Source: Campylobacteraceae bacterium (GTDB lineage Bacteria; Campylobacterota; Campylobacteria; Campylobacterales; Sulfurovaceae). Taken from it: a stretch of DNA of 10,793 bases. The notes below the pieces were generated by a model, which was given only the letters and a program-made list of their open reading frames with translations, did not search any database and was not told where the DNA came from. The position numbers and the translations under genes were made by a program. Positions within the stretch are counted from its first letter, which is position 1, and each line of letters begins with the position of its first letter. The stretch covers positions 1-10,793 of the forward strand of contig JALWZI010000273.1 of NCBI GenBank assembly GCA_027002755.1, in the 5' to 3' direction. Below, piece after piece: positions 1-6,984 of the stretch.

Positions 1-65
1 CTCCCAGTGCACGCGTTCCCTATCTCAGTGGAGAGAAGAAGAAGCGAAAAAGAGGTAAGCGATGA
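1..65 (+). CDS. 3' tail of an unidentified upstream gene (partial)
   Basis: Two forward frames run in from the left edge and stop just before or within the start of cmoA. One ends in TGA at 63-65, overlapping the cmoA ATG as ATGA and giving a very basic tail that ends [11 protein letters not shown]. The other ends in TAA at 56-58 with a tail ending WREEEAKKR. Either would be a normal C-terminus. I slightly prefer the first because ATGA overlap is a common form of translational coupling and because Lys/Arg-rich tails are frequent in RNA-binding proteins. Only about 20 codons are visible, so neither frame nor function can be settled. If real, cmoA is the downstream member of an operon. Confidence 0.35.
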   Translation, partial: PSARVPYLSGEKKKRKRGKR

Positions 66-781
66 GCGGAAAGGATCGGGTATTCCGGGAACCGCCCGGA
101 AAGAAGTTCGAATTCGACGAGACGGTAGCGGCTGTCTTCGACGATATGCTCAACCGTTCGGTTCCCTACTACGAGGAGGTGATGGACCTGATCGTCCGGC
201 TGATCCTGGCCCGGGAGAAGGAGGGGCTGCGTATCCTCGATCTGGGAACTTCCACGGCCCGGCTGCTTCTGGCGCTCCACAATGCCGCCGAATACCCTCT
301 GACTCTGCGGGGGATCGACAACTCACCGGCCATGATCGACCGGGCGAGAAAAAAGTGCGCCGCCTTCGGTGCCGAAAACATCGAGCTGATCGAGGGGGAT
401 CTGCGGAGTTTTCCCATCCGGGGAGAGGACGTGGTGGTGGCCAACTACACTTTGCAGTTCATCCGGCCCATGGACCGTCCCGAGCTGGTGAAGCGGATCC
501 ATGAAGGGCTCAATGACGGCGGTGAATTCTACTTTTCCGAAAAGGTGGTCTTCGAAGACCGCTATCTGGACAAGGCGATGATCGACATCTACTACGATTA
601 CAAGCGCCGCCAGGGGTATAGTGATTATGAGATCTCCGCCAAACGGGAGGCCCTGGAGAATGTGCTGATCCCTTTTACCATCGAAGAGAATATCCGGCTC
701 TGCCGGGAAGCGGGATTCGTTCATGTCGATACGATTTTTCAGTGGGCGAACTTCGTTACTTTTCGGGCCAAAAAACTCTGA
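62..781 (+). CDS. cmoA: Carboxy-S-adenosyl-L-methionine synthase CmoA
   Basis: Cytoplasmic, 239 residues, about the usual length of the family. CmoA converts S-adenosylmethionine and prephenate to carboxy-SAM. CmoB uses this to carboxymethylate 5-hydroxyuridine at the wobble position of tRNA, giving cmo5U. Visible features are the family-specific N-terminus [20 protein letters not shown] (residues 18-37), a class I methyltransferase glycine loop LDLGTSTA (59-66), an acidic SAM-ribose position in GIDNSP (84-89), NYTLQFI (128-134), and a C-terminal [11 protein letters not shown] (194-204) that includes the conserved Arg found in CmoA proteins. The glycine loop reads GTST rather than the more common GCS. 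The ATG at 62 has an AGAGGT ribosome-binding site ending about 6 bases upstream. A hairpin and T-run follow the stop. CmoB is not in this window. Prephenate use gives only a loose link to the shikimate gene downstream. Confidence 0.93.
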   Translation: MSGKDRVFREPPGKKFEFDETVAAVFDDMLNRSVPYYEEVMDLIVRLILAREKEGLRILDLGTSTARLLLALHNAAEYPLTLRGIDNSPAMIDRARKKCAAFGAENIELIEGDLRSFPIRGEDVVVANYTLQFIRPMDRPELVKRIHEGLNDGGEFYFSEKVVFEDRYLDKAMIDIYYDYKRRQGYSDYEISAKREALENVLIPFTIEENIRLCREAGFVHVDTIFQWANFVTFRAKKL

Positions 782-793
782 TTTTCACCCGAC

Positions 794-818
794 TCCCATT
801 TGATGGGATATATTTTTT
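794..818 (+). terminator. Candidate intrinsic terminator of cmoA
   Basis: A perfect 6-bp stem, TCCCAT / ATGGGA, with a 3-base loop sits at 794-808. It is followed after TATA by six T residues at 813-818. It begins 12 bases after the cmoA stop codon, the expected place. The stem is short and only half G+C, and the T-run is displaced by four bases, so termination may be partial. A competing pairing ACTCC (792-796) with GGAGT (823-827) exists. Confidence 0.5.
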
Positions 819-838
819 AATAGGAGTTTTTCACGGGT

Positions 839-878
839 TATTCACCACGTGAATAGAGCACTTTTTTCTTCAAAAAAG
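839..878. repeat. Two adjacent hairpins with T-run, possible second terminator
   Basis: A perfect 7-bp inverted repeat TATTCAC / GTGAATA with loop CAC (839-855) is followed six bases later by TTTTTT (862-867). That T-run is itself the left arm of a second inverted repeat, CTTTTTT / AAAAAAG with loop CTTC (861-878). The second hairpin has T-runs on both strands. The first plus the T-run could back up the terminator at 794-818. No function is proven. Confidence 0.4.
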
Positions 879-1030
879 AAACTTTATCCTCTATACAATT
901 GTCCCGATTCTCAGGAACGTTTGGAAACAATTTTCAAGAATAATGGCTTCAGAAGCACCAAAAAATGGATATTATCCCCTACGGATTTCCGGCCATGGTA
1001 CTCTGCGGGGTCCCGCCTGTCCCCGCAATC

Positions 1031-1057
1031 TTGCATGCCGGGGAGTTTGGGTATAAT
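1031..1057 (+). promoter_or_regulatory. Promoter of the class II DAHP synthase gene
   Basis: A perfect TATAAT -10 box at 1052-1057 (GGGTATAAT in context) lies 50 bases before the start codon. TTGCAT at 1031-1036 could be the -35 element but leaves a short 15-bp spacer. In Campylobacterota the -35 is poorly conserved, so the -10 carries most of the weight. Transcription would be expected to start near 1064, inside or just before the palindrome at 1066-1081. Confidence 0.7.
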
Positions 1058-1065
1058 CTCCTTTC

Positions 1066-1081
1066 AATAATTCGAATTATT
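1066..1081. promoter_or_regulatory. Perfect 16-bp palindrome, candidate operator
   Basis: AATAATTC / GAATTATT is a perfect 16-bp palindrome beginning 8 bases after the -10 box, over the expected transcription start and early leader. That is the classic position for a dimeric repressor site. The match to any named box (ArgR, Fur or others) is too weak to assign a regulator. A 5' hairpin in the mRNA is the alternative reading. Confidence 0.45.
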
Positions 1082-1107
1082 CACAGCGTGGAAAGTAAGG
1101 AAAAAGT

Positions 1108-2442
1108 ATGCAATGGAGTCCCAGCAGTTGGCGAGATTTTCCCATCAAGCAGCAGCCTCAGTATGAAGACCAGGCACTGCTTCGGTCGGTGGAGGAGGAG
1201 CTGCGGAGCTATCCTCCCCTGATCTTCGCCGGGGAAGCCCGCAACCTCCAGAAAGATCTGGCCCGCGTCGGCCGGGGAGAGGCCTTTATCATCCAGGGCG
1301 GCGACTGTGCCGAGAGTTTCGCCGCCTTCAATGCCGAAACGATCAAGAACCTCTTCAAACTGATCCTGCAGATGTCGGTGGTCATGACCTACTCCAGCGG
1401 CAAACCGGTGGTCAAGATCGGTCGGATCGCCGGACAGTTCGCCAAGCCCCGCTCCAGCGACTACGAGGAGAAAGACGGAGTGAAGCTCCCCAGCTACCGG
1501 GGAGACATTATCAACGACATCGCCTTCACCGAAGAGGCGCGTCGGCCCGACCCCCGTCGGATGCTGCGGGCCTACTACCAGTCCGCGGCGACCATGAACC
1601 TGCTGCGTGCCTTTTCCCGAGGCGGATTGGCGGATCTGAACCAGGTCCATCAGTGGAACCTGGATTTCATCAAGGATCACCCCCTGGGCAAGCGCTACGA
1701 GGAGCTCAGCTGCCAGATCGACAAGGCGATGAAGTTCCTGGCTGCCGCCGGGATCAACAGCCAGACCGCTCCCCAGCTGCGGCAGACCGTCGTCTATACC
1801 TCCCACGAAGCGCTGCTGCTCAACTATGAAGAGGCGCTCACACGGATCGACAGTCTGACGGACCGGTGGTACAACACCTCCGCCCATATGCTCTGGATCG
1901 GGGACCGGACCCGGGATCTGGACGGCGCGCACATCGAGTATTTCCGCGGGATCCACAACCCCATCGGCTGCAAAGTCGGGCCCACGATGCAGCCCGATGA
2001 GCTGATCGAGCTGATCGACGCTCTCAACCCCACCAACGAAGAGGGGCGGCTCAATCTGATCGTCCGGATGGGAGCCGACAAAATCTCCGAACTCTATCCT
2101 CCGCTGCTTCGGGCCGTCAAAGAGGCGGAGCGGAATGTGGTCTGGACCATCGACCCCATGCATGGCAACGTGGAGAAGACCGCTACGGGGTTCAAGACCC
2201 GGGATTTCGAAAACATCCTCTCTGAAGTGCGGCAGTTCTTCGAGATCCATCAGCGGGAAGGTACCGTTGCCGGAGGGATCCATCTGGAGATGACCGGTGA
2301 GAACGTCACCGAATGTACCGGCAGCACCTCCAGCCCCATCACGGCGGAGAAACTGGCGGATCGCTACCATACCCAGTGCGACCCGCGGCTCAATGCCAAT
2401 CAGGCGCTTGAACTGGCCTTTATGATGGGAGAGGAGTTCTAA
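1108..2442 (+). CDS. aroG: Class II 3-deoxy-7-phosphoheptulonate (DAHP) synthase
   Basis: 444 residues, cytoplasmic. It condenses phosphoenolpyruvate and erythrose 4-phosphate to DAHP, the committed step of the shikimate pathway. It is the type II (plant/Mycobacterium) form, unrelated in sequence to E. coli AroFGH. Visible family motifs are QGGDCAESF (63-71, with the metal-ligand Cys), [15 protein letters not shown] (103-117, phosphate and PEP binding), [33 protein letters not shown] (metal His), [15 protein letters not shown] (metal Glu) and CDPRLN near the C-terminus (metal Asp). The full set of metal ligands known from M. tuberculosis AroG is present, so the enzyme should be active. The start is set by TAAGGA at 1096-1101, six bases before the ATG. 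The gene stands alone behind its own promoter. Its TAA interlocks with the kinase stop on the other strand. The symbol follows the mycobacterial enzyme and naming varies. Confidence 0.95.
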   Translation: MQWSPSSWRDFPIKQQPQYEDQALLRSVEEELRSYPPLIFAGEARNLQKDLARVGRGEAFIIQGGDCAESFAAFNAETIKNLFKLILQMSVVMTYSSGKPVVKIGRIAGQFAKPRSSDYEEKDGVKLPSYRGDIINDIAFTEEARRPDPRRMLRAYYQSAATMNLLRAFSRGGLADLNQVHQWNLDFIKDHPLGKRYEELSCQIDKAMKFLAAAGINSQTAPQLRQTVVYTSHEALLLNYEEALTRIDSLTDRWYNTSAHMLWIGDRTRDLDGAHIEYFRGIHNPIGCKVGPTMQPDELIELIDALNPTNEEGRLNLIVRMGADKISELYPPLLRAVKEAERNVVWTIDPMHGNVEKTATGFKTRDFENILSEVRQFFEIHQREGTVAGGIHLEMTGENVTECTGSTSSPITAEKLADRYHTQCDPRLNANQALELAFMMGEEF

Positions 2443-3698
2443 AGAATCTCGCGCCTCTTCTCCCCCTCTTCTTCCGTTTCTGCGACAACCGCAAAGATAT
2501 TTTTCCCGGCCTCGTGCCGATAGATCAGTCTCATTCCGTGAAGATCCAGAATGTTTTTGACGATATAGAGCCCCAGTCCCAGTCCCCCTTCGGAGCTGTG
2601 AAAGGGGGTGAAGTACTCTTCGATGGGATGGGGCAGTGCCTTGCCCCGGTTGATGATCCGGATCTCCGGTTCCCGGACCAGAATATCCGCATGACGGTCG
2701 GTAGAGTATTTGATGGCATTGTCGATGAGGTTTTTGATCGCCAGGGTCAGGAGCTCGAAGTCTCCTTTCAGAGTGAAATCTTTCCGGATCACGGTGTGGA
2801 GATGACGGGAAGGGTTTTCCAGCATCAGCAGGTCGATGCTCCCTTCCAGGATGTCGCTGGCTTTGTAGGGGTGGAAATCGGGCTGGAAGTTTTTGGAGGT
2901 GATCTGTTCCACCTTGGCGAACTCGTCGATGAGGAGGTTGAGCCGTTCGAAGATCGCGTGGAAACGTGCCTTTTTTTTCGGATCGTCGATCATCTCCGAA
3001 AGCAGCCGTCCTTTGGCGATGGGAGTCTTGAGCTCGTGCATGATGGCCCGCAGCAGCAGCTGCCGGGATCGCAGCAGATCCCGGATGGTTCTCACTGCCT
3101 GGTCGAAGGCGTTGGCCACTTCGGCGATCTCGTCTTCCCGATCGCTGTGACAATCGATGTTGAGGTCCCCCTGGGAGAAACGGATGATCTTGCGTTTGAG
3201 CTCGCTGAGAGGTCGGATGGAGCGTACGACCCAGAGGTAGAGGAGGATGAGCATCGCCAGGGCTCCGGCGAAGGCGATGGAGAGCTCCACGGGAAAACGG
3301 GGTTTGTTGAGGTTCTCCAGGATCAGATTGAAGCGATCGTTGTTGATGAGAATGTAGCGGTGAAGCCGGACATTGACGACGGCGAACTTTTCGCTTTTTC
3401 CTTTTTCGGTGATCCGACGACGGAGCTCGACGTTTTTCCCTCCCACATCGACGACCCGGATATTCTGGGAGGCCAGATAGTCGGTGTCGATCCTGCCGGT
3501 CTTGAGGTAGTAGAGATAGAGGTAGTGGATGTTGGCCCGTTCCTGCATCCGGATCTCTTCGAAAGAGCGGTCGATAGAGCTCTTCCACAGTGCCGCGAAA
3601 AGCAGCACCAGCAGCAGAACGGCGATGGAGAAGACCAGATCGATCTTGGCCCGCAGGGAGGTGATACGCAGCCGCTCAAACAAGCTTGTAGCCGACAC
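2439..3698 (-). CDS. ArsS-like sensor histidine kinase
   Basis: 419 residues from a GTG start; inner-membrane sensor paired with the response regulator just upstream. Order: first membrane helix (about 20-40), extracytoplasmic sensor loop of about 95 residues, second helix (about 136-158), HAMP linker (about 159-210), dimerisation helix with the phospho-acceptor His221 in [12 protein letters not shown], then an ATPase domain with N-box [10 protein letters not shown] (323-332) and G2 box [10 protein letters not shown] (371-380). The usual DxGxG of the G1 box is replaced by INRGKALP (349-356). A shortened ATP-lid region of this kind fits the compact ArsS group known from H. pylori acid sensing; that assignment is inference and the signal here is unknown. 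The GTG at 3698 lies 23 bases inside the regulator gene and has AGGCGG upstream. A TTG at 3683 is a less likely alternative start. Confidence 0.88.
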   Translation of the reverse strand: MSATSLFERLRITSLRAKIDLVFSIAVLLLVLLFAALWKSSIDRSFEEIRMQERANIHYLYLYYLKTGRIDTDYLASQNIRVVDVGGKNVELRRRITEKGKSEKFAVVNVRLHRYILINNDRFNLILENLNKPRFPVELSIAFAGALAMLILLYLWVVRSIRPLSELKRKIIRFSQGDLNIDCHSDREDEIAEVANAFDQAVRTIRDLLRSRQLLLRAIMHELKTPIAKGRLLSEMIDDPKKKARFHAIFERLNLLIDEFAKVEQITSKNFQPDFHPYKASDILEGSIDLLMLENPSRHLHTVIRKDFTLKGDFELLTLAIKNLIDNAIKYSTDRHADILVREPEIRIINRGKALPHPIEEYFTPFHSSEGGLGLGLYIVKNILDLHGMRLIYRHEAGKNIFAVVAETEEEGEKRREIL

Positions 3699-4344
3699 CG
3701 CGGACCGCCTGGATCGCTTTGGGATCTCCCAGTTTGGAGCGGATCTTGCTGATGATCACATCCAGGCTCTTCTGGGAGCTGTCGCTCATGACCTGCGATT
3801 CGTTGATGAGCTGTTCCCGGGAGAGGGTGATCCCCTGTTTGCGGATCAACTGGGAGAGAATGTCAAACTCGGCCGGGGTGAGATGCAGCGGTTGGCCGTG
3901 GTGGTAGATGGTGTCCCCCCGGATTTCGTAGGCGCTGACAGGGGCGGGACGACCGGCTCCGCCTTTGTTGTAGCGGCGAAGCAGCGAGAGGATCCGGGCG
4001 TGAAGCTCTTTGGGGTCATAGGGTTTGGGGAGGTAGTCGTCGGCCCCCAGCTGCAGGCTCTTGACCTTGTCCTCCACATCGCTGCGGGCGGAGGAGATGA
4101 TGACCGGGATGTCGTATTTGCGCACGACTTCTTCACAGACCTCCAGCCCGTCCATCCCCGGCAGGGTCAGGTCGAGCAGCAGCAGATCGTAGTTCTGCAC
4201 CCCGGCGCTGACTCCCAGGAAAGGGTCCTCGTAGTTAGTCACTTCCATATTGAACTGGGAGAGATATTCGCTCAGGAGTTCCGCAAATTCGGGATCGTCT
4301 TCGATCATCAGGATCTTGATGGGGCGTTGGCTGTTTTGTTCCAT
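3676..4344 (-). CDS. OmpR/ArsR-family response regulator
   Basis: 222 residues, cytoplasmic DNA-binding regulator. The receiver domain (about 9-122) has the acidic cluster E15-D16-D17, phospho-acceptor Asp58 in LLLLDLTLPGMDG, the switch Ser85 in IISSARS, and Lys107 in LPKPYDP. The C-terminal winged helix (about 130-222) includes LTPAEFDILSQLI and the terminal RGVGYKLV typical of OmpR-type regulators. It precedes and overlaps the kinase gene, so the two are a cognate, translationally coupled pair. It resembles the H. pylori ArsR (HP0166) type by architecture and gene order. The target genes cannot be read from the sequence. The start ATG at 4344 (context CCATGG) has no good ribosome-binding site and has a -10-like box only six bases upstream. 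Confidence 0.92.
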   Translation of the reverse strand: MEQNSQRPIKILMIEDDPEFAELLSEYLSQFNMEVTNYEDPFLGVSAGVQNYDLLLLDLTLPGMDGLEVCEEVVRKYDIPVIISSARSDVEDKVKSLQLGADDYLPKPYDPKELHARILSLLRRYNKGGAGRPAPVSAYEIRGDTIYHHGQPLHLTPAEFDILSQLIRKQGITLSREQLINESQVMSDSSQKSLDVIISKIRSKLGDPKAIQAVRGVGYKLV

Positions 4345-4358
4345 GGGGATATTTTATC
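4345..4358 (-). promoter_or_regulatory. Candidate promoter of the two-component operon, possibly near-leaderless
   Basis: Reading on the minus strand, GATAAAAT (4358-4351) ends six bases before the ATG. If this is the -10 box, transcription would begin at or within a base or two of the start codon. No AGGAGG-like site is present in that gap, which agrees with leaderless or near-leaderless translation. No clear -35 is visible. A promoter further upstream is the alternative. Confidence 0.35.
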
Positions 4359-4403
4359 CATCGGAGTTTAATTGAACCCAAATAGGCAAGGGAAGGGAAC
4401 TTC

Positions 4404-4411
4404 GATAAAAT
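4404..4411 (+). promoter_or_regulatory. Candidate -10 box for glnS
   Basis: GATAAAAT followed by ACAC, in an AT-rich stretch of the divergent region, fits a Campylobacterota -10 box. The -35 is weak or absent. Initiation near 4418 would give a leader of roughly 180 bases ahead of glnS that contains the whole palindromic element 4455-4539. A small inverted repeat CTCAA / TTGAG (4424-4437) lies just downstream. Confidence 0.45.
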
Positions 4412-4454
4412 ACACTATTTAATCTCAAGATATTGAGTGCTCTGAAAAATGGCC

Positions 4455-4539
4455 GGTTTCACTCGATAGCTCTGGCAGTCGCGAACGCAAGCGCCCGTTG
4501 CACGGGTTGGGCGCTCCTTTGTCGCCATCGAGTGAAACC
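4455..4539. repeat. 85-bp palindromic element with 13-bp perfect inverted ends
   Basis: GGTTTCACTCGAT (4455-4467) is perfectly inverted as ATCGAGTGAAACC (4527-4539). After one mismatch the arms continue with two more pairs (4469-4470 with 4524-4525). Inside is a second stem AGCGCCC (4490-4496) with GGGCGCT (4509-4515), overlapped by a competing stem CCCGT / ACGGG (4494-4498 with 4502-4506). There is no T-run, so it is not an ordinary terminator. It could be a REP/MITE-like interspersed element or a structured leader of glnS. Its C+G-rich core stands out from the AT-rich flanks. No coding potential or transposase is visible. Confidence 0.6.
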
Positions 4540-4597
4540 TCTCTTGGATGTTTTACAGAGGCTTCTATTAGATTTTAGCAGCAAAGGTTCATAGAAG

Positions 4598-6871
4598 ATG
4601 AAGAAAAAAGACTTTTTACGCGCGATCGTGGAGCGGGATCTGGCCGAGGGCAGATATGACGAAGTGGTGACCCGCTTCCCACCCGAGCCCAACGGCTTCC
4701 CCCATATCGGCCATGCCAAGGCGATCACCATCAATTTCGGTATCGCCCGTGACTTTGGCGGACGATGCCACCTGCGGATGGACGATACCAACCCGGTGAC
4801 CGAAGAGGAGAAATATGCCAAAGCCATCGAAGAGGCCGTCAAGTGGCTGGGTTTCGAGTGGGACGGTCCGGTACGCTACACCTCGGATTATTTCCAGAAA
4901 CTCTACGACTATGCGGTGCAGCTGATCAAAATGGGCAAAGCCTACGTGGACAGCCTCAGCGAAGAGGAGATCCGGGAGTATCGGGGAACGGTCACGGAGC
5001 CTGGGCGGCGCAGCCGCTATGCCGACCGTTCTGTGGAGGAGAATCTGGATCTTTTCGAACGGATGCGAAAAGGGGAGTTCAAAGACGGTGAGCATGTGCT
5101 TCGTGCCCGGATCGATATGAGCTCCCCCAATATGCAGCTTCGGGACCCGCTGCTCTACCGCATCCGCCACGCCCACCACATGCGTACGGGCGATGACTGG
5201 TGCATCTATCCCATGTACGATTTCGCCCATTGCCTCTCGGACTATATCGAGGGGATCACCCACTCCTTCTGCACCCTGGAGTTCGAGAACAACCGTGCTA
5301 TCTACGATTGGATCCTCGACACCCTCCGCCTGGGGCCTCCGAGACCCTATCAGTACGAATTCGCCCGGCTCAACATGAACTACACGGTCATGAGCAAGCG
5401 CAAGCTCAAGGAGCTGGTCGACAGCGGCAGGGTCAGCGGCTGGGACGACCCCCGCATGCCCACCATCGCCGGCTATCGCCGCCGGGGCTACACTCCCGAG
5501 TCCATCGTCAACTTCTGCAACAGTGTCGGCATCTCCAAGGCCAACTCTGTCGTCGACGTGGCCCAGCTGGAGCACGCCATTAGAGACGATCTCAATATGA
5601 AGGTCCCGCGGGTGATGTGTGTCCTCGATCCTCTCAAGGTGGTGATCGAAAACTACGAAGGAAGCGAGGAGCTGGAGGCCTCCTACTATCCCCACGATGT
5701 CCCAAAGGAGGGCTCCCGCAAGCTCCCTTTTTCCCGGGAGATCTATATCGAGCGGGAGGATTTTTCGGAGCACCCTCCCAAGGGGTACTACCGTCTCACT
5801 CCCGATCAGCCGGTGCGGCTGCGCCACGCCTACATCATCCGCTGCAAAGAGGTGATCAAAGATGAGAGCGGCCGCATCACCGAGATCCGGGCCGAGTACT
5901 ATCCCGACTCCAAAAGCGGCGCCGACACCAGCGGGATCAAGGTCAAAAGCGCCATCCACTGGGTCGATGCGGCGACGGCCCATGAAGTGGAAGTCAGGCT
6001 CTACGACCGGCTCTTCCGGGTCGAGAATCCCCAGGGTATCGAGGATCTCAACCCCGACTCTCTGAAGATCGTCAAAGGGGCCTACGTGGAACGGGCGGTG
6101 ATCGAAGAGAAGCCCGACGAACGGTTCCAGTTCGAGCGGCAGGGGTACTTCTACCCCGATCCGGTGGACTCCACCGACGAGCATCCGGTCTTCAACAAGA
6201 TCGTGAGCCTCAAAGACTCCTGGAGTAAAAAGCAGCAGCCTTCCAAACCCGCTCCCAAAGCGGCGGAGCCCAAATCGCCGAAACAGAAGCAGCAGGGAGC
6301 GAACGAAGGAGAGGCTGCCCCCCTCAACGAGGAGGAGCAGACACGTTACGAGCGTTACACCCGGGAGTTGGGTATCGGCAAGGCGGCCGCCAATACCCTG
6401 GCCCGTGACGCAATGCTTCGGGAGTTTTTCGAGCAGGCGCTTGCCGAGCGAAACACCCCTGTCACCCTGGCCAATCTGGTGGTCAACGAGGTGGCCAGGG
6501 AACTGAAGCAGAAGTCATTGGAAGCGTTGGCTTTCACCCCGGAAGCGATCGCCCGGCTCGCCGAGATGATCGACGAAGAGATCGTCTCCAGCAAAATCGC
6601 CAAAGAGGTCTTCGAATTGATGACCGAAAGCGGCGAATCCCCGGACCGGATCGTCGAAGAGCGGGGCTGGGTCCAGATCAGCGATCCGGCGCAGATCCTG
6701 CCGGTCATCGAGGAGGTGATCGCCCAACATCCCGACAACGTGGCCAAGTACAACGCGGGAAACCAAAAGCTCTTCGGTTTCTTCGTGGGCCAGGTTCTCA
6801 AAGCCACCGGCGGCAAAGCCAATCCGAAGGTGGTCAACAAACTGGTGGCCGAAAAGCTCGATGAAATGTAA
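4598..6871 (+). CDS. glnS: Glutaminyl-tRNA synthetase fused to a YqeY/GatB-like tail
   Basis: 757 residues, about 200 longer than E. coli GlnRS. A class I synthetase that charges tRNA-Gln with glutamine directly. The catalytic core has RFPPEPNGFPHIGH (HIGH signature 36-39), HLRMDDTNP (58-66), the GlnRS-type YDFAHCLSDYIEGITHS (207-223) and LEFENNRAIYDW, and the KMSKS-like VMSKRK (264-269). An anticodon-binding beta-barrel region follows to about 540. A Lys/Pro/Gln/Ala-rich linker (about 543-577) leads to a helical domain (about 578-757) resembling YqeY and the GatB tail, with LGIGKAAANTLARD, VVNEVARELK, ISSKIAKEVF-like IVSSKIAKEVFELM and NPKVVNKLVAEKL. This is the architecture described for Deinococcus and some Bacteroidetes, where the tail is thought to aid tRNA-Gln binding. 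Most well-studied Campylobacterota instead use GltX2 plus GatCAB, so acquisition by transfer is an inference worth testing. Upstream leader is long and structured. Confidence 0.94.
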   Translation: MKKKDFLRAIVERDLAEGRYDEVVTRFPPEPNGFPHIGHAKAITINFGIARDFGGRCHLRMDDTNPVTEEEKYAKAIEEAVKWLGFEWDGPVRYTSDYFQKLYDYAVQLIKMGKAYVDSLSEEEIREYRGTVTEPGRRSRYADRSVEENLDLFERMRKGEFKDGEHVLRARIDMSSPNMQLRDPLLYRIRHAHHMRTGDDWCIYPMYDFAHCLSDYIEGITHSFCTLEFENNRAIYDWILDTLRLGPPRPYQYEFARLNMNYTVMSKRKLKELVDSGRVSGWDDPRMPTIAGYRRRGYTPESIVNFCNSVGISKANSVVDVAQLEHAIRDDLNMKVPRVMCVLDPLKVVIENYEGSEELEASYYPHDVPKEGSRKLPFSREIYIEREDFSEHPPKGYYRLTPDQPVRLRHAYIIRCKEVIKDESGRITEIRAEYYPDSKSGADTSGIKVKSAIHWVDAATAHEVEVRLYDRLFRVENPQGIEDLNPDSLKIVKGAYVERAVIEEKPDERFQFERQGYFYPDPVDSTDEHPVFNKIVSLKDSWSKKQQPSKPAPKAAEPKSPKQKQQGANEGEAAPLNEEEQTRYERYTRELGIGKAAANTLARDAMLREFFEQALAERNTPVTLANLVVNEVARELKQKSLEALAFTPEAIARLAEMIDEEIVSSKIAKEVFELMTESGESPDRIVEERGWVQISDPAQILPVIEEVIAQHPDNVAKYNAGNQKLFGFFVGQVLKATGGKANPKVVNKLVAEKLDEM

Positions 6872-6957
6872 AGTCATTGAGAGTGTCCGATAGCGTAATA
6901 TCGATGAGAAAAGGGATTGGATCTTTCAACTTTTCCATGCGATCTGCCAAAAGCTGA

Positions 6958-6965
6958 GATACAAT
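6958..6965 (+). promoter_or_regulatory. Candidate -10 box of the FTR-like gene
   Basis: GATACAAT at 6958-6965 (hexamer TACAAT) lies about 20 bases before the ATG at 6985 in the 113-base gap after glnS. A transcript starting near 6972 would carry the AAGGAG ribosome-binding site (6974-6979) right at its 5' end. No clear -35 is present. No terminator for glnS is evident in the gap, so read-through from glnS is also possible. Confidence 0.4.
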
Positions 6966-6984
6966 CTGAAGAAAAGGAGTGGCG

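Larger units (their letters stand above)
782..1107. other. AT-rich intergenic region, cmoA to DAHP synthase
   Basis: 326 bases without a convincing gene. From left to right it holds three short inverted repeats with T-runs (794-878), an A/T-rich stretch to about 1000, a GC-rich block able to form two competing hairpins (1004-1043), and the -10 box and palindrome of the next gene (1052-1081). A 73-codon GTG-started frame (849-1070) lacks a ribosome-binding site and starts inside a hairpin. A frame starting at 965 would overlap the DAHP synthase gene out of register. I regard neither as real. I also looked for the conserved tetraloop motif of SRP RNA and did not see it. Confidence 0.7.

Noticed and set aside
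849..1070. 73-codon frame in the gap before DAHP synthase
   Set aside because: Its GTG start lies inside a hairpin, there is no ribosome-binding site, and the promoter of the next gene lies within it.
965..1222. Possible upstream or leader peptide starting MDIIPYGF
   Set aside because: It would overlap the DAHP synthase gene out of frame by more than 100 bases, lacks a ribosome-binding site, and has no run of aromatic codons as expected of an attenuator peptide.
1081..3588. 835-codon open frame on the minus strand across the DAHP synthase and kinase genes
   Set aside because: It runs antisense to one gene and out of frame with the other. Its protein is low-complexity, rich in Arg/Gly/Pro, with no domain. 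It reflects GC-rich codon usage.
2514..3752. 412-codon plus-strand frame over the histidine kinase
   Set aside because: It is a shadow of the kinase gene with Asp/Glu/Val-biased sequence and no family resemblance.
4455..4539. Intrinsic terminator or tRNA-like gene
   Set aside because: No T-run follows either arm on either strand, and there is no cloverleaf or anticodon arm.
4616..6184. 522-codon antisense frame inside glnS
   Set aside because: It mirrors the third-position bias of glnS and contains no recognisable motif; glnS itself carries clear catalytic signatures.
6888..6935. Short inverted repeats CGATA/TATCG and GAAAAG/CTTTTC after glnS
   Set aside because: Stems of 5-6 pairs with long loops and no T-run; such matches are expected by chance.
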